Assembly: GCA_015058265.1 (NCBI GenBank)
Contig: SVCR01000136.1
Span: 1-5,390, forward strand
Length of the DNA stretch: 5,390 bases
Direction: 5' to 3'
DNA from: Clostridiales bacterium
GTDB lineage: Bacteria > Bacillota_A > Clostridia > Peptostreptococcales > Anaerovoracaceae
Below the pieces are notes generated by a model, which did not search any database, was not told the DNA's origin, and worked only from the letters and a program-made list of their open reading frames with translations. The stretch's first letter is position 1; every line of letters begins with the position of its first letter. A program made the translations under genes and the position numbers. Below are positions 4,506 through 5,390 of this stretch, in pieces.

Positions 4506-5315
4506 ATGCAATTTGATGAACTTGGACGCAAAGATGGGAAGACCCTGATGCTGCTGCCGGGCACAGCCTGTGACTACCAGACTAATTTCGGATCTGTTCT
4601 GGATAGACTGGCAGAGAAATATCACCTGATATGCGTCAACTATGACGGATTCGACGGAAGCAGTCTGGTATTCCCGGACATTCTGACGGTAACAGAGAAG
4701 ATAGAGCGATATATAAAGGCAAACTATGATGGCAGGATTGACGGAGCTATCGGCTCTTCGCTTGGGAGCACCTTCGTCGGACAGCTGATCCAAAGGCAGA
4801 TTGTCCATATAGATCATGGCATATTCGGCAGTCCGGATCTCGATCAGAGCGGCAGATTCAGCGCGTGGCTCCAGTCAAAACTGGTGGTGCCGCTGCTGAC
4901 CAGCTTTACCCGCGGAGAGAAAAAGAAAGCAAGAACAAAAGACCTGCTTAAGAAGACATTCGAGATGAGCGATGAAACAGCAGATAAGTTCATGTCATGC
5001 TTTGAAAGATTCAGGCCGGAATCGATCAGAAATGAATACTATACAGATCTTCTGACCTGGCTTGAAGATGATATCCATGTGGAGAACACTAAGGTGCATT
5101 TCATATATGCTAACAAGATGGGAGAAAAGTATCTCAAACGCTATAAGAAGTACTTCAAGGACCCTGAGATCAGGGAGTTCGACATGCAGCATGAGCAGTG
5201 GCTCTTCGGCGGAGAGAAATATGCTGCTCCGGTGCTGGCGGCAATCGATGAATTTCTGGAGAATGAAAGAGTACAGGCGGAAGGCCTGAGCGGCGGTGAG
5301 AGGGGTGAATATTGA
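4506..5315 (+). CDS. Serine alpha/beta-hydrolase
   Basis: The 269-residue protein has the alpha/beta-hydrolase layout. An oxyanion-hole turn LLPGTACD lies at 16-23, the strand ICVNYDGFDGS at 42-52, and the nucleophile elbow Gly83-Ser84-Ser85-Leu86-Gly87 has Ser85 as the probable nucleophile. A helical cap covers about 110-190, with basic TRGEKKKAR at 135-143. The catalytic His is probably His229 in DMQHEQWL. The acid normally expected after strand 7 is not a plain Asp: the region reads FIYANKMGEKY (199-209), so the acid may be Glu207 or lie elsewhere. AAAGGGAG (4488-4495) is 10 bases before the ATG. The tail from about 255 is hydrophilic and irregular. The likely role is a cytosolic esterase-like hydrolase working with the upstream methyltransferase; the substrate is unknown. 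Confidence 0.87.
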   Translation: MQFDELGRKDGKTLMLLPGTACDYQTNFGSVLDRLAEKYHLICVNYDGFDGSSLVFPDILTVTEKIERYIKANYDGRIDGAIGSSLGSTFVGQLIQRQIVHIDHGIFGSPDLDQSGRFSAWLQSKLVVPLLTSFTRGEKKKARTKDLLKKTFEMSDETADKFMSCFERFRPESIRNEYYTDLLTWLEDDIHVENTKVHFIYANKMGEKYLKRYKKYFKDPEIREFDMQHEQWLFGGEKYAAPVLAAIDEFLENERVQAEGLSGGERGEY

Positions 5316-5342
5316 AAGCCTTAAGAAAGTGAGGATACTTCA

Positions 5343-5390
5343 ATGATCACCCGAGAAGTGTTGTTGGGACTTATGATCCTTTTTGCCGGC
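5343..5390 (+). CDS. Start of a further gene, probable membrane protein (3' truncated by window)
   Basis: ATG 5343 is preceded by GAGGA at 5331-5335 with 7-base spacing, 27 bases after the hydrolase stop. The 16 visible codons read MITREVLLGLMILFAG: a short charged start followed by a hydrophobic run, as in a protein whose first membrane helix begins near residue 6. Nothing more can be said about the family. It appears to continue the same operon. Confidence 0.55.
   Translation, partial: MITREVLLGLMILFAG

Noticed and set aside
134..5192. Many minus-strand open frames of 65-142 residues
   Set aside because: All lie opposite, or mostly opposite, well-supported + strand genes, are rich in Ser, Cys, His and Ile as expected of antisense shadows, and show no motifs.
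1..5390. CRISPR arrays, tRNA or rRNA genes, insertion sequences, riboswitches
   Set aside because: I see no regularly spaced repeats, tRNA-like cloverleaf arms, transposase motifs, terminal inverted repeats or long structured leaders. The gaps between genes are too short except 2778-3092, whose content is described.

Overview
This 5.4 kb window looks like chromosomal DNA of an anaerobic low-to-mid-GC Gram-positive bacterium of the Clostridia. The basis is strong AGGAG-type ribosome binding sites, heavy use of AGA/AGG, ATA and GGA codons, tight same-strand packing, and protein families that I know mainly from Clostridia. The genus cannot be fixed by reading. All supported genes lie on the + strand.

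Left block (1-2777): the window opens in the last 32 codons of a probable alpha/beta-hydrolase. Three overlapping genes follow: an MBL-fold metallo-hydrolase (155-763), an unrecognised helical 133-aa protein (760-1161) and a PD-(D/E)XK nuclease-like protein of the sce7726 type (1151-1735). A zinc-dependent, probably NAD-linked MDR dehydrogenase (1767-2777) comes 31 bases later. No terminator is visible between these genes, so they may share one transcript. By eye, the three overlapping genes are more AT-rich than the genes on the right.

Middle (2778-3092): this stretch has no intact gene but is rich in signals. It holds a 10-bp perfect hairpin, a decayed internal piece of an HD-domain phosphohydrolase (IDRVAFLVGHHHTF region), and a strong intrinsic terminator. 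A sigma-A-type promoter has its -35 box starting in the terminator's T-run and a GTTAG-N6-CTAAC dyad between -35 and -10. An 18-codon reading frame follows, matching the N-terminus of a clostridial SAM-methyltransferase family and stopping one base before the next gene.

Right block (3093-5390): this is one apparent operon driven by that promoter. It encodes a four-helix membrane protein, an LCM/PPM1-type SAM-dependent methyltransferase, a serine alpha/beta-hydrolase and the start of a further membrane protein. The gene set suggests modification of a small molecule or lipid at the membrane, but no substrate can be named.

The most interesting signal is a recurrent architecture. At two places (123-158 and 3035-3091) a good ribosome binding site drives a very short reading frame that looks like the N-terminus of an unrelated family (flavodoxin-like; SAM-methyltransferase). 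Each ends exactly at, or one base before, the start codon of a different gene. With the HD-domain remnant, this suggests that genes here were replaced by recombination just inside older genes, keeping their expression signals and leaving leader peptides that may now couple translation.
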